Below are positions 11,580-23,891 of a DNA stretch of 64,000 bases, piece by piece; the stretch's first letter is position 1; each line of letters begins with the position of its first letter. Source of the stretch: Nageia nagi. Its lineage: Eukaryota > Pinophyta. The notes under the pieces were generated by a model, which saw nothing but the letters and a program-made list of their open reading frames with translations, did no database searches and had not been told where the DNA came from. The position numbers and the translations under genes are program-made. Location: positions 102,114,001-102,178,000 of the forward strand of contig JBITNC010000001.1 in NCBI GenBank assembly GCA_050084985.1, read 5' to 3'.

Positions 11580-13767
11580 GATGGATAATAAACATAAAAT
11601 CCCATTAAAAAATTTACTTGATAAAAAGATGCTTGGATTTTATATTTTTGCTAACAATGTGGCATAATCCATCAACATGGATATTTTTTCAAAAATATGG
11701 AAGTATACTTAGATTTTACTTTGCATTAAGAGTAACTTCATAAAAATTGAAGCATATTACAAAAAAATCTACACATGTAGAGAAGAATGTACATTTTTCA
11801 AAAGTACTTGTACACTTCCTTTCCAAAGCAAGATTAATATTGCATTATCAATAACCTCAATAAGACTTGTGAAAAAAATTTAAAAACTTTTCACTCCAAC
11901 AAGTATATTAATCAAAGTGCACAAGTAAAAAATTTAAGGATTAATGCACAACAATTTCAATGTTGAGTAAGTTTACAAACTCTACTTCAATAAGAATGTG
12001 TGTACAAAAAAAATTCCATCCAACTAGGATAAAAATAATGTGCATAATTAATAAAGATAGTAATATTTGAAGAAAGTTTATACAAACTTTTACTTCATAA
12101 AATTATTATTTTGGAAGTTCAAAAATTTTCATATTAACCATTGATATAACAAATACCAATTCATAGTTCAATACACATAATAAATCTTTATGCAATATAA
12201 ATTAATCTTAATTTGCAACCAAAGGATAATGCATAAAAAATTAGATAAATTTTCATAATGCACATCCACAAGCTTCCATTTTAACATTGTGCAAATTTAA
12301 TTATCAATATATTAGATATTATCAATTAAATTGATGTTGTATGTTCAACATTAAAAGAAATTGCAATACTTGTAAAAAATTATTACACAATAATAGTTGC
12401 AATTAATTGCTTTGTAAATTAACTTTGATCATTTTCTTTAAAAAATACCAAATAAGGCATATGATTTACAAATTATCATAGTATTTTACCTTAAAAGTTT
12501 ATCCAAAAACTTTTAAGAAAAGATTTTGATACTTATCAAATACTATATTTGCAACATTATTACTTAAAAAAACTATTAAAAAATAGATCAAAGTTATAAT
12601 TTTCATATAGGATTTAGAAAAAATAGGAAAGATCACATTTCTTTTCATGAAGTGGAAAAACAAAATTTTGCACATGGTAAGTTTAACCAACTAGTGTCAT
12701 TTGTATTTAAATACTTTATCAAAAAATTAAAAATTGATGTTAACACTTTCTACCACATGCAAAAATTGGTAAATATAGGATAATTCAACAAGAATGTTTA
12801 TATTTTAAAAAACCATATCCCATTTGCTCTTTTTAAAAAAAATCCATATCCCATGCGCTAAAAAATGGGTAACATGCCCCTTTTTAAAAATGTTTCCCTT
12901 CTTTAAAATCCTTTACTTTTCCTTTTTTTTTTCAAAAAAAAAAACCTTGCCTCTTTTGTTGTTGTTTTTCTTAAAGGGATTCTCACCAAAATTATATTAG
13001 AGAAAATAAAAAGTTAGTGCAAAGTTATCATGCACTTGAATTGCTTTTTTTTTTAAAACTAACTTTTTTAAAAAAAAAAAATTCCCTTATTTTTTAATAG
13101 GTTGTGCATGCATGCAATAATGCATGATTTTTTTCATGCATGTTTTTTTTTATATACATGCAATAATGCATGCTTTTTTCTTTTTTTCTCATGCATGCAA
13201 TAATGCATGCTTCTTTTTTTTTAAATTGCAATTACAAAAAAATTGCAACTAAAAAAAAAAGAGACATTTTTTTTTTAAATAGATTTTGCATGGAACCAAA
13301 TTACATGCAAACAGATTTCGTATGCAACCAAATTTTGCATGCATGAAATCATGCATGCACATTAAGTTTTGCAAACTTATTGTAAAAAACAAATTGTGCA
13401 ATAGCATTATAGAAGTGATGTAAAAACAAAAAAATTGCAAGACTTAACTTTTTTTATACTAAATAGAAACTTGCAATTTTAAGCTATAACAACTCATTTT
13501 AAGCAAATTTATTCAAAATTTGCATATTATTACTATACATTAAGTAATTTTATTGAAAAAATTGCAACTAACAAATTATTAGAAAAAAAATAATGCATAG
13601 TAAAAATTGAACTAACATGTTCTTTAATCAAATTTTGCTAGATTGTGATAAAAGCAAAAAATCTAATAAGAAGAGGTAGATTATACTTTCAAACTTTTTT
13701 ACCTCAACATTTGATGGACAGAGAAGAGGAAAATACCTTTAAGGTTATTGAAGTGGAGATTACAAGA
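11580..13767 (-). other. AT-rich leader-like interior of family C, no coding
   Basis: No ORF longer than about 63 codons and no retroelement protein motif. From about 12,880 it turns into poly(A)/poly(T) tracts mixed with CATGCATGC clusters. Confidence 0.6.
13095..13375. repeat. Cluster of CATGCATG palindromes in A/T runs
   Basis: GCATGCATGCAATAATGCATG occurs near 13,108, an interrupted copy near 13,158, and CATGCATGCAATAATGCATGC near 13,191. Another GCATGCATGAAATCATGCATG lies at about 13,338. CATGCA is the core of the plant RY element bound by B3-domain factors; a regulatory role here is only a possibility. Confidence 0.6.
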
Positions 13768-13782
13768 ATGGCTCTGATACCA
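13768..13782 (-). other. Primer binding site of family C
   Basis: On the minus strand the sequence reads TGGTATCAGAGCCAT, the plant initiator-Met tRNA primer site of copia elements, two bases after the LTR end. Confidence 0.85.
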
Positions 13783-13784
13783 CA

Positions 13785-14281
13785 TGATGGAATTGAAGGA
13801 TTCCATATAACCAAGATCTTCTTGGAGTTTCTTCAACAAGAATGTGCTATGCATCCATCTAGCAAAGGCAAAAAATAATCATACAAAAGATAACATATGA
13901 TGTATAGTGGTTCCTCCATCTCTTTGGAGTACATAACTCTCCTACACATGATGTATAGTGGTTCCTCCATCTCTTTAAACCATCATTTTATTACTTTCAC
14001 AAAAGATAACTCTCCTACAAATTTTTAAGATAAGCATTACCATGCTTGATCAAGTTACATAATAAGAGGAGTACCTCTCTATTTATAAGAACTAACCCAC
14101 CTTTTAACATTTTTTTACTCAAGGGTAAGGTTAAATATGTTTCTATATTTATTTCTCTTTCTATATTTATTCTTTTAATGCTTTAAGGTATCTAAATATA
14201 CTTTAAATATTAAATGAATTTATATTAAAGAGAAATATTACATAATAAATATTATACAATATTACATTACAATTTCCAACA
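13785..14281 (-). repeat. 5' LTR of the minus-strand family C element
   Basis: About 497 bp, starting on the minus strand with TGTTGGAAATTGTAATG at 14,281 and ending CCTTCAATTCCATCA at 13,785. An LTR TATA box TATAAATAGAGAGG (minus strand) lies near 14,080. The 77-codon ORF at 13,645-13,878 crosses the LTR edge and is not a gene. Confidence 0.85.
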
Positions 14282-14452
14282 GGGATTGACTAGGTGGTAA
14301 CAATGGGCTAAGTTACCAAAATTTACCATGCAAATGCTATTGAAATTGGATGAAAAGATGATAGGATCATGGTAAGCTACAAGATGAAACAAATAGTCAT
14401 GATTCTCCTAAGCTAGGTAAATGAACAATTTTTAGGTGTTTACATAGGGGGT
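14282..14452. other. Short spacer between two LTR elements
   Basis: 171 bp with no recognised feature. It is the only sequence separating the family C element from the family B copia element; I could not match it to Helitron coding sequence. Confidence 0.5.
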
Positions 14453-14457
14453 TATTT
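14453..14457. repeat. Target-site duplication, left copy (outer copia)
   Basis: TATTT directly precedes the outer 5' LTR. Its partner at 28,496-28,500 reads TACTT, one transition different. Confidence 0.65.
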
Positions 14458-15001
14458 TGTTGGAATGTATAGTGCATTATTGTAAGGTCTCTTTATATAA
14501 TTCACTTAATATTTAAAAATATCATTAGATAACTTAAGTATTTAATGAATATGATAATGTAAATTCATTGATACTTAAAAGTATCCCTAGATACCTTTTA
14601 ATTATTTATGAATAAGATAATGTACATCTCATGAGCATGTCCCTTGGGTAAAAGACTGGTGCATGTCATGATATTTTATAATGGTTAAAAGGATGATCCA
14701 AGGGAGAATTTTAGCTTATAAATAAATTTCCCTCTCCTTGAGATTACTCAAGTTTTTAGAAAAGTTATGCTTTTGTTTAGGTTGTAGGAGAAATAAGAAA
14801 GTGATTTGTAAGAGAGTGCTCTTTGAGAATAAAATCTTATATTAATGTATGTACTTTCATTGTTGAAAGAGCTATTTTATATTGTTATCATCTTCTATGA
14901 ATGCTACTTTGAGTTTGTGTTCTTAATGCTTAAAGAATTATAGAGAGCTTTCAAGTGAACTTGGTAAATTAGAGATTTAGTCATTTAGGCTTATTCTTTC
15001 A
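14458..15001 (+). repeat. 5' LTR of outer family B copia
   Basis: 544 bp from TGTTGGAATGTATAGTGC to TTCTTTCA. Contains TATAAATAAATTTCC near 14,720 as a TATA box. It matches 27,932-28,495 throughout, e.g. CTTTGAGTTTGTGTTCTTAA against CTTTGAATTTGTGTTCTTAA. Confidence 0.9.
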
Positions 15002-15003
15002 AA

Positions 15004-15017
15004 TGGTATCTAGAGCC
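15004..15017 (+). other. Primer binding site of outer copia
   Basis: TGGTATCTAGAGCC, two bases after the LTR, is a one-base variant of the tRNA-Met primer site. Confidence 0.85.
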
Positions 15018-15549
15018 ATTCTTGGAGGCTTCATCTTTTGAGGTTCATTTTCATTCTTGAGAGGTAAAATCATGTGAAGTTATAATATCTTACCCTCTTA
15101 ATTTTTAATTTTTGGACTATTTTATTATGTTATTAACATTATTTATATTTCAATTACAATTATTTTTTAGAAAATTTGCTTAAAAATATATTGTTGTTAC
15201 AACTTTTTTTTTTACTTACTAACCTTTATGGTAATTGTAATTTTTTAGTAAATGTTTTCCTAAAATGTAACAACAATATATTGTTAGGAGCATTTAGTAT
15301 GCAAATTTATCATGAAGTTTGACTAAATTTGCAATTTTTACATTATATTTGTTTGTATACTAAAATTACAATTTTTTTTTTAATTTCTACAAAATAATAT
15401 GCATTTATTTCTTTAATGATATGGTAAATGAAAAAGGAGAGGAAGGATTATTATTATATTATTTTGTACCAAAGAAAATCAAATATAAATTTTTTTCCAA
15501 GATGCTTATTGAAAATATTGTATTTTTTAAAATACATATTTTTAAATAT
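15018..15549 (+). other. Leader of outer copia up to the nested insertion
   Basis: Non-coding AT-rich sequence. Blocks such as GTTACAACTTTTTTTTTTAC and TATCATGAAGTTTGACTAAAT resemble the leader of the element at 36,975 (about 37,800-37,900). Confidence 0.65.
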
Positions 15550-15554
15550 AGAAA
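15550..15554. repeat. Target-site duplication AGAAA, left copy (nested copia)
   Basis: AGAAA precedes the nested element; an identical AGAAA follows it at 23,887-23,891. Confidence 0.9.
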
Positions 15555-16051
15555 TGAAAGAGTTGAACTATAAACTAAATAACTCTAAACTTTCAAGATC
15601 ACATGAAAGCTCACAAATACAATCTAAATAACTCACAAAGCAATCTCACAAAGATAACTCAATATGTAAGTGGTTCATCCAATTAGTAGTACATCCACTA
15701 ACTAGATCTCACTTCTTAACAAATATGAACTCTTACAATCTTCTTAAAATTTTCTTCTAAACACTATCCTATAGCATAACTTTACTCCACAAATTGGTGT
15801 ATGATCCAAAGAAGGAGCCTTCTATTTATAGGCCAAAATCTCTCTTTGGATCACCCTTTTACCCAATGTACAAAAGCATGACATGCACATCCTTTTACCC
15901 AAGGGGCATGCTCATGACATGGAGTAAAGGATAAGTTACATGATCATATACACTTAAATACTTAAGGTATATAATGATACCCTTAAGTATTAGTGAATTT
16001 ATAAAGAGGATTAATACAAAACTTTACAATAATGCATTGTACATTCCAACA
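15555..16051 (-). repeat. 3' LTR of nested copia
   Basis: 497 bp; on the minus strand TGTTGGAATGTACAATGC at 16,051 to GTTCAACTCTTTCA at 15,555. A TATA box TATAAATAGA (minus) is at 15,821-15,830. Confidence 0.93.
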
Positions 16052-16064
16052 CTCCCTCTTAATG
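16052..16064 (-). promoter_or_regulatory. Polypurine tract of nested copia
   Basis: Minus strand CATTAAGAGGGAG directly before the LTR TGTTGG. Confidence 0.88.
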
Positions 16065-16544
16065 CAATATTAGGATAGAGCGAATAAGAGAGAAGAAAAA
16101 AAGAAAGTAAAAGAGTTCTCCTTCAAATAGATACAACGAAGATGAGAACTTTTTTTTACATATTTATGAAGTAAAAAAATCTAATTTGAGACTCATTAAT
16201 TTGTCAAATACAATCATTAACCATAATTAGTTTCATGAAGTAGTCATCTAATTGAAAGTCATGAAGAGTCTCCAAGAACTTGCATATCAAAACTAATTAA
16301 ACTATAATCTCAAGAGAACTTACAAGTTATAAGAAGCTTAAATAATAAGATTAGTTAGATGTAATATATTCATATCAATAAGGATAGATTCATATTGGTC
16401 AATATTTTTGCTATAAAATTTGTACAAATTCCTCATGCAAAGCAAACTTACTACAAAGATGTACAACAAAATTAACACTATACAACATAAAATCCTCCTA
16501 GGGGTAAAGTTGTCATTATAAATACGAATTCAACATAAGAATTC

Positions 16545-19420
16545 AAACTTCACTTTCTCTAGAAAGCAACTTCACCAACCCGATAACATCCTTAAGCTTA
16601 CAAAATTGAGCTTCTAAGAGGGGTTTGGTGAACAAATCAATGAAGTTCAAGGTGTATGGATAATAATCTAGGTGTATGATGCCATCAAGAACTTTCTCTT
16701 TGATAAAATATGCCTATATTTCCATGTGTTTTTTTCTTTTATGGAACATAAGATTCTTAGCCAAAGAGATTATCAATTGATTATTTATAGAAATCAAAGA
16801 TGAGTCACCTTGTTCATACTTAATTTCTTTTAAAAGATGCCTTAGCTAAATGGCTTCTTAGGATGCAATAGACATGGCATGATATTCAACATCTTTGGTG
16901 GATAGAGAAATATTAAAGTACTTCTTAGAAGCCCAAGAGATAACATCTAAACCAATGTTAAACATATACACAGAGGTTGATTTTCTATCATCTCTATCTC
17001 CCCCATAATCAAAATCTATGAATCTAAAAGAATAAATGAGGGCAATTTAGAATACTTGAGAGCAAGATCCTTAGTTCTTGTAACATACCTCAAGATTTGC
17101 TTAATAGTATTGAGGTGCTCAACATATGGGTTTTGCATGAATATGCCATCAGATTTACAGTAAAGATAATATCTGACCTAAAAATAATCAAATACAAAAG
17201 ACTACCAATTAATTACCTATAAGTTGTAGCATCAGCCAACTACGAGTTGGAGCTCAGAGAAATAATGATTCTAAGAGAAACTAGTATTGCAGCATATCTA
17301 CACTTCTTCATTTTAAATTTTTACAAGATATTTGATATATACTTAGATTGATTAAAAAAAGTATAATCCTTATATTGATACACTTACATTCCAAGATAGT
17401 AGTGCAAAAGACCAAGATCAGTCATTTCAAACATTACCTTAAGTTGGGATACACACTCTTGAATGATTTCATTATTATTATTAGTAATCAAAAGATCATC
17501 CACATAAAGGAGAATCAAGACCATATATTTTCTTTAAGTGAGTACATATAAATCAGAGTCTGAAAAGCATATAAAGAAATCAATATCTATAAAATATCTT
17601 GAAATCTTCTTATACCAGGCTTTAAGTGCTTGCTTAAGTCCATATATTAACTTTTTTAACTTTCACATAAAAGATTCTTTACCTTCCAAGTTAAAAAACT
17701 TTCTATTCTTGAGCAATAGAAAGAGTAAGGATAATTCTCATAGTAGGCATCTTTGCCATGGGAGCATACATTTTTTCATAATTTATACCATATTTCTAAA
17801 CAAAACCTTTGGCTACTAACCTTGCCTTATGTTTTTCAATATCTTCAATTGAATTAAACTTGATATTATAAATCCACTTATTGCCAATCACATTCTTCTT
17901 ATTGAGATAAGGAACCAAATCCTAATTTTTATTTTTTATAAGCATCTCATACTCCACTTTCATAGCTTCCATCCAACACTTGTCTTTAGAAGTTTATTTG
18001 AAGGTTGAGGGTTCATGCTTATTATCATTCTTGAAAAATAAAGATTTGTTCAAGGTCATGCACCTTGTTACCCTTTATGTTAAAGAATTTTATTCTTAAG
18101 GTGATTTTATTCATCAATATCTAACTGGCTAGGTGCAACTGAAGAGTCCTTTGTATCATCAACATCCTTATTAGAAGCAAATTCTTTAAGAAGTTCATTG
18201 AACTTTACATCCCTTGAAATAAATATGACTTTGTAAGATGGAGAGTAGAGTTTGTAGCCTCTATGCTCACTGTTATAACCCATAAAGATGCATTTTTTAG
18301 CCTTTTTATCTAACTTCTTCTTTTATTGAAAAATAATGTAGGAGAATGCTTCACAACCAAATATGCTAAGGTGAGAAATGTTAGGTTTCCTTTTTAACCA
18401 TAGCTCAAAAAGATTTTTATCCTAAATTACTTTTGTGGGACACCTATTCAAAGTGTAAATAGTAATGCTCACAACTTCACCCCATAAGAAATTAGAAAAT
18501 TACCCAACATGCATCTAACCATTTTCATAATTATCTTATTTTTCTTTTAAAAATACCATTCTACTAAGGAGTGTAAAGAATTATAAACTACCTCTTGATT
18601 CTATACTTAGGATAATAGTCATTGAAGTCATTGGTAGATCTCAATGTTTTGATTTTAAGGTTAGTTTGATTTTTAACAAAAGCTTTGAAAATTTTAAAAC
18701 TCTCAAAATTTTGATCTTTGTGTTCAAGTAGCTACCCAAAGGTCATTCTACTAAAGTCATCAATGAAGGTTAAGATGTAAGATGCTCCTCTAGGCGATTT
18801 AATCTAAAATAAACCTATCAAATTTGAATGCATAATTTGAAGAGGTTGATATGTTTTTATTACCTTATCTTTTTTAAACTTTTATCTATTCATCTTGCTA
18901 AGAATACATTTTTCATATAGACCAATTATAGGTGAAATAGAAGCCAAACCTTTCACAAGTTCTTGGTCTTTCATGGATTGAATACTCTTATAGTTAAGGT
19001 GCCTTAAATGTTGATGCCAAAGATTACCTCTAGAACACACACTTATAACAAGACACATCTTTGATGAAACTTGATCCATAATGTAGAGATCATATTTCAT
19101 TGATCCTTTAACTAAAGTAGAAATTTCTTTCTCTATACACTAAGATTGAGTATTGAACTCAAATAAGTACCCTTTCCTAGTAACTTAGATCATAGAGAGA
19201 AGGTTCATCCTAAGCTTAAGAACATAGAGCACATTATCAAGAATTTTTTTATAAATCAACACACTTTTAATTTCTTAGACTTTAAGGATAAAGTTATCAC
19301 CTATCACAATCACATCTTTTTATACTTATGAAAGTATTCAAATTTATCCTTTTCAAAGCATAGATGATTAATACAACCAAAGTCAACAATCTAATCATAT
19401 AAAAAAGTGCACGACATGGA
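16545..19420 (-). pseudogene. Copia pol (protease, integrase, RT, RNase H) of nested element
   Basis: Read on the minus strand in pieces. After gag come the protease start (DWIVDFGC near 19,390), the pre-integrase segment at 18,882-19,100 (WHQHLRHLNYKSIQ, then LYEKCILSKMNR), integrase, and RT with IYGLKQALKAWYKKI near 17,605-17,660. The RT active site YVDDLLIT has its YVDD codons at 17,495-17,506. RNase H follows (EYHAMSIA near 16,875) and the tail reads FTKPLLEAQ-like near 16,620. Numerous single-base frameshifts and stops split it, so it cannot make a polyprotein, although the RT catalytic pair of Asp remains. Confidence 0.88.
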
Positions 19421-20400
19421 GTAGAATGTTATAACAAAATTAGCTTGAATATTCTTTTTTTCTTTGAATTTCTTTATATTTCCATTACCTTTATTCTTTT
19501 CTTCTCTTTTTTTGTAACAATCAATTTCTTTGTGACTTTGAATGTCACAATAGGTACAATTACTATCAAATTTTTTTTTAAGATATGGATTTATTTGCTT
19601 TACCTTTTCCATCTCTTTGCTTGAAGTGGTTATTGTTACCATTATTTTTATTATTACCATTATTGCCATTATTCCTATTATTGTTGTTTCCATTACCTCT
19701 TTTCTCAAACCATTTAGAGGAAGAAAGATAAGATTTTGTATAATGGTTGAAATTCTTCTTAGAAGGAGTTTTGGTTGCTCCTAGAGAAATATTATTATCT
19801 TTTCGAGAAGAAATCAATACTTTTTTGCTAAGGGTTTCCTCATGTTTCAAAAGGAACTTAAAAGATTCTCAAAGGAGAAGACTTCTTCTTCATCATTAAG
19901 CTTTATTTATATAACCATCCCAAAGTTACAAACTTTGAAGGAAGGCTTTGGAGAATGATAAAGACCATGAACTCATCGTTGATCCAATTGCACCCATAAG
20001 CAACAAGTTAGGTCCTTAGGTCAATGACTTTTTTCAAGTGGATAGCCACATTTTCATCTTTCCCTTGACGAGATTGAGGTAACTTTTGAAGAATGGTAAA
20101 TCTTCTTGAAAACTTTTAATCAAGGTAAATTTGTTTAAGCTTATCGTAAGCTTCCTTTATCGAAGTTGAAGAGAAAATTATCAAGAGCATATCATCTAAA
20201 ATTGCATGGAAGATTATGAAAGTTACCAACTCATTCTTTGTATTGTAAGCCTTTAGTACCTCTTCATTTGTAGGAGGTACAAAGTTCTCATTCACTATTT
20301 ACCAAAGCTTCCTTGTTTGCAACTTAGCTCTCATTCGAAGTTTCCAAATCTCAAAGTTAGAACCATCAAGAATGTGTTTGGGTAAAAAAGAGTCTTCCAT
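19421..20400 (-). pseudogene. Copia gag of nested element, zinc knuckle preserved
   Basis: The start is ATG at 20,400 (MEDSFLPKHILDGSNF, then IWKLRMRAKLQ), typical for copia Gag, which packages element RNA. It continues with FSRRFTILQKL and FMVFIILQSLPSKF, a Lys/Asn-rich linker (GNNNNRNNGNNGNN), and a CCHC zinc knuckle CTYCDIQSHKEIDC near 19,550. The frame is broken by a stop near codon 34 and by frameshifts around 19,880-19,900. The equivalent region of the element at 36,975 has lost both first knuckle Cys residues, so this copy is better preserved. Confidence 0.88.
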
Positions 20401-23392
20401 TTGCTACATAAAAATATAAAAAATATTAAGTATTTGGTTCAATAAATAACATTATATGTTAAGTTTTACATGTTATGTTTAAATAACAAAAACATGCTTG
20501 ATTTGATTCATAAGTGCAAATATTTTACAACTCAAATATATATCCCATGTACCTAAATACTTTTTTTATCTCAAGAAACGTAGATGTAGAGTGACATTAT
20601 TGAAGCTTATTTTTTATCTAAAATTAGGCCTTTAGCTAGATGCCCACACAAGAGGAGCCCAAGTACTACCAATCCTCAACCAGTTCACCTTGGTTAGTAT
20701 TATACTTTCTCATAAAGAAAAGTACCTATTATTTTTCAAGGTTATGATATTTATTAGATCAACCAAATTATTAATCTTGATTAGATTTCAAGTTGTCCTC
20801 CTAGGTTATCAAGATAATCCATGAATAGACGTGTGAACATGTGGTATCACTAAACACATGCCTATCCACCTATTGAAATTATATATAGACCAACAAAGGA
20901 CTTAGGGGTAATTAAGAAGTATAGACTTTTCACCATTTGGATTGTCGAACTTAAAGGCTCTAGCTTGCCTGTCCTCACCTCATGGCTCTCTAAACAAGTC
21001 ATGTTGCGAAATGTATGTGCGGATGTATTTATTTTAAGGGGTTGCTCATATAAATGTTTACATTTTTATTTGCATAAGTAAATAAATCAAAATGCAAAAC
21101 ATGAAGTAAAGAGCATAAATAAAACATCATCTATTTAAAATTTAAAACCTAAGTGTTCAATGGATTTTGTTTAATAACCCCTAAAGGACATCTTTACATA
21201 GGTCCATTATTTTCACAAGTTAACTTTTGCAAAAAAAAAGATAAATACTTAAGCATAATCATGCATCAATTCCATAGCTTAAGTCAATATGCATCATTTT
21301 CTTATTTGGCATAAGTCATTCTTAGCATGTAATACTTGAATTTAAACATAAGAAGCATGCATTATATAACTTAAAAAATTTAATTCCTAAGCATGCATAA
21401 AAAAAAGTAAGTCCTAAGCATGCATCATTAACTTAAAAATTAAGTCCTTAAGTATGCATTATTAAAAAAAAAAAGTTCTAAGCATTAACTTCAAATAGGC
21501 ATGCATCATAAGCATAAGAGATTCAAAGGATTTAGAACTTTTAAGTAAAGGAATTCAATATTTTCCCCTCCTTTTACTTAAAAAAATAGTATTGATAATT
21601 TAAAATAGCATTCCCCCCTTAAAAAAATTTTAGGCAAAATGAAATTACCATGTTTACACTAATACTTACCATTTTGCCTAAGTAAATTGCCATACTTAGA
21701 AGTATTTATCAAGGCTAAAAAAAATACTCGTAAACAATTACTTTTAATAAGAACTTGAACTAAAAAATTACCATGAAAAAAATTCAAAGAAATTTCCTTC
21801 CTCAAAGGCTAATTTTAATTGTGTATATATAAAAAATTAAATAAGTAATCATCATGAGCTATGTATGAAAGAATTAAATGAATAGAGGAGATCTACACTC
21901 CATGTAAGTGCATTAATTCTAATTTAACCTTTTACTTCACACTAAGGAAACCTCATTAAAAACATGATTAAATTGGAGTAGTTAGAAAGCGTGTAAGGAC
22001 TATACCAAATTAAATGAACCCTATGCTAATATAATTTTTTAAACAACAAAACAAAAAAACTAGTGGTCAACAACAACAAAAAATAAATAAAGGAGGCCAC
22101 GAGCTGAAGAGTGGAAGGGTTGGAGGTTCTATGCGAGGACATTTACGAGGGTTGGAGCAGAGGGTAGAGGAAGAAGGGGTCGCATAAGGAGGACAGAGTA
22201 CTCTATTTATTCAATCGATGATTAATAATGTCGATGGCCTAGGGAGGGTAGATTACTGCTTGAAGAGCACTACGAAATAGCTCATCATTTTAGCCATGCA
22301 GGTTTTAGAAGAGCAAAGGGAGGAGACTACACGTAGGAGAAAGCTATACATGGGAGCAGAAGAACATTGCATGTTCAAAGGAGAATAGTCCAGAAGAAAC
22401 CAAGTGTAGGGAGGAAAGAAAAAGAAGTATGGAGTACTATGCAAGGAGGAGCTTGTAATTTTGGGGGGGTTGTGCTGTCGTGAGGAAGAATGAGCCATCG
22501 TTGAAAGAACCAGGCCAGCACATAGGAAGCGAGATAGCAAGGGCCTTCTCCCCCCCTTCATTCTCCTACCTTGCAATAAACCCTAAGAAAAAAAAAAAAA
22601 AAACAAACAACCTGAAGGGAATGGGTAGGCAGGGTTGAGAGGACTCTCACGTAAAGAAGATAGAAAAAAAATCAAATGCCTCCTTAAGTCTAGCTTACTG
22701 TGGCAAGAAGTTTGGCTGGACAAAAGTAGAGAAACATTAATTATTTTTCAAAAACGTTTTGAAGCTAAACACAAAAAAAAAATTGCTCTTTCTCCCTTAA
22801 TTGTTTTATTTTTTTTGCATTGTAAATAATAAAGAAGGATAGCTCTCCCAAACCCTTTTTTTATAAACTTTGTAAAGAAAAAAAAACTTCATTTTTATAC
22901 AACATTCTATTTACAAAGTTTTTTTTTTTTTTGGATGAAAAGATTTTATTGTAAAAAGTACATTATTGAATATGCATGAAATAGCAAATATGTTAAAAAA
23001 TAATTCTTTAAATTGCTTGATAATTAACATAAAAAGGTTAATAAAATAATGTATAACAATTATACAATATTATATTAAGTTGATTTCTTCAAATAAATGT
23101 AACTAAAAAAATGTATACAAATTACATATTTTGCCTAATGTATTATTGCTCAATCATTAACATAAAAATTGTTAGTAAAAAAAAAGTAATAATATGTGAT
23201 GTTATCGAGGTAAAGTTTGCTAGAAATTGAACTAACATAATCATAAAAGAATGTTAGTATCAAAATGAAAACAAAAAAAGAATAGGGGGTTATACCTCTA
23301 AATTGTTTTACCTTAACCAAAAAAAGTGAATCTAAAAAAAAAAAAGGTTGAAAAGGATCTTCCACACCAAGGATGTGAAGAACAGCTTTCAA
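20401..23392 (-). other. Long untranslated leader of nested copia
   Basis: About 3 kb between primer site and gag, AT-rich, with no supported coding sequence. A GC-richer segment at about 22,090-22,600 is pyrimidine-rich on the element strand. Its 107-codon minus ORF (22,253-22,576) lacks any family match and I do not call it a gene. Confidence 0.65.
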
Positions 23393-23407
23393 GGTGCTCC
23401 GATACCA
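23393..23407 (-). other. Primer binding site of nested copia
   Basis: Minus strand TGGTATCGGAGCACC two bases after the 5' LTR end; one base off the usual TGGTATCAGAGC. Confidence 0.88.
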
Positions 23408-23409
23408 AA

Positions 23410-23886
23410 TGAGAGAGTTGAACTATAAACTAAACAAATGTAAACTCTTAAGATCACATGAAAGCTCATAAATAATTTCTAAATAACTCACAAAGCAATT
23501 TCACAAAGTTAACTTAAGATGTAAGTGGTTCCTCCAATTAGAAGTACATCCACTAACTATATCTCACTTCTTAATAAATATGAACTCTTACAATCCTCCT
23601 AAATGTTTCTCCTAAACACTATCCTATAGTATAGCTTTACTCCACAAATTGGTGTATGATCCAAAGAGGGAGCTTTCTATTTAGAGGCAAAAATTTCTCT
23701 TTGGATCACCATTTTATCCAATGTACAAAAGCATGACATGCACATTTTTTAACCTAAGGGGCATGCTCATGACATGGAGTGAAGGATAAGTTATATTATC
23801 ATATTCAATTAAATACTTAAGGTATATAATGATACCCTTAAGGGATTAATACAAACCTTTACAATAATGCATTATTCATTCCAACA
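23410..23886 (-). repeat. 5' LTR of nested copia
   Basis: 477 bp, minus strand TGTTGGAATGAATAATGC to CAACTCTCTCA. It is shorter than its 3' partner because about 20 bp around the TTAGTGAATTTATAAAG segment are missing near 23,840. Point differences from the partner are frequent, indicating an old insertion. Confidence 0.93.
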
Positions 23887-23891
23887 AGAAA
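23887..23891. repeat. Target-site duplication AGAAA, right copy
   Basis: Identical to 15,550-15,554. Confidence 0.9.

Larger units (their letters stand above)
9821..14281 (-). mobile_element. Family C LTR element, minus strand, non-coding (LARD-like)
   Basis: This element has a 5' LTR at 13,785-14,281, a tRNA-Met-type primer site at 13,768-13,782, a polypurine tract (reverse complement at 10,165-10,177) and a 3' LTR shortened to 9,821-10,164. The roughly 3.6 kb between them shows no gag, protease, integrase or RT. It holds instead the 43-bp array and AT-rich leader-like sequence. This is the structure of a non-autonomous large retrotransposon derivative dependent on enzymes from a related element, presumably family A or B, with which it shares the 3' non-coding region. 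No target duplication could be matched (GGGAT at the right edge), perhaps because the left edge is truncated. Confidence 0.75.
15555..23886 (-). mobile_element. Family A Ty1/copia element, minus strand, complete, nested in the outer copia
   Basis: 8.3 kb with both LTRs, primer site, gag with zinc knuckle, protease, integrase, RT and RNase H in the order typical of copia, polypurine tract, and a perfect 5-bp target duplication (AGAAA). It inserted into the leader of the outer family B element in opposite orientation. Coding regions carry frameshifts and stops, though the RT active site YVDD is still intact. It is the least damaged of the three family A copies here. Confidence 0.95.

Noticed and set aside
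13645-13878. 77-codon + strand ORF as a gene
   Set aside because: It spans the primer site and LTR edge of the minus-strand family C element.
22253-22576. 107-codon minus ORF in the nested copia leader
   Set aside because: Low-complexity, pyrimidine-driven composition and no recognisable domain; not conserved in reading frame in the sister leader.
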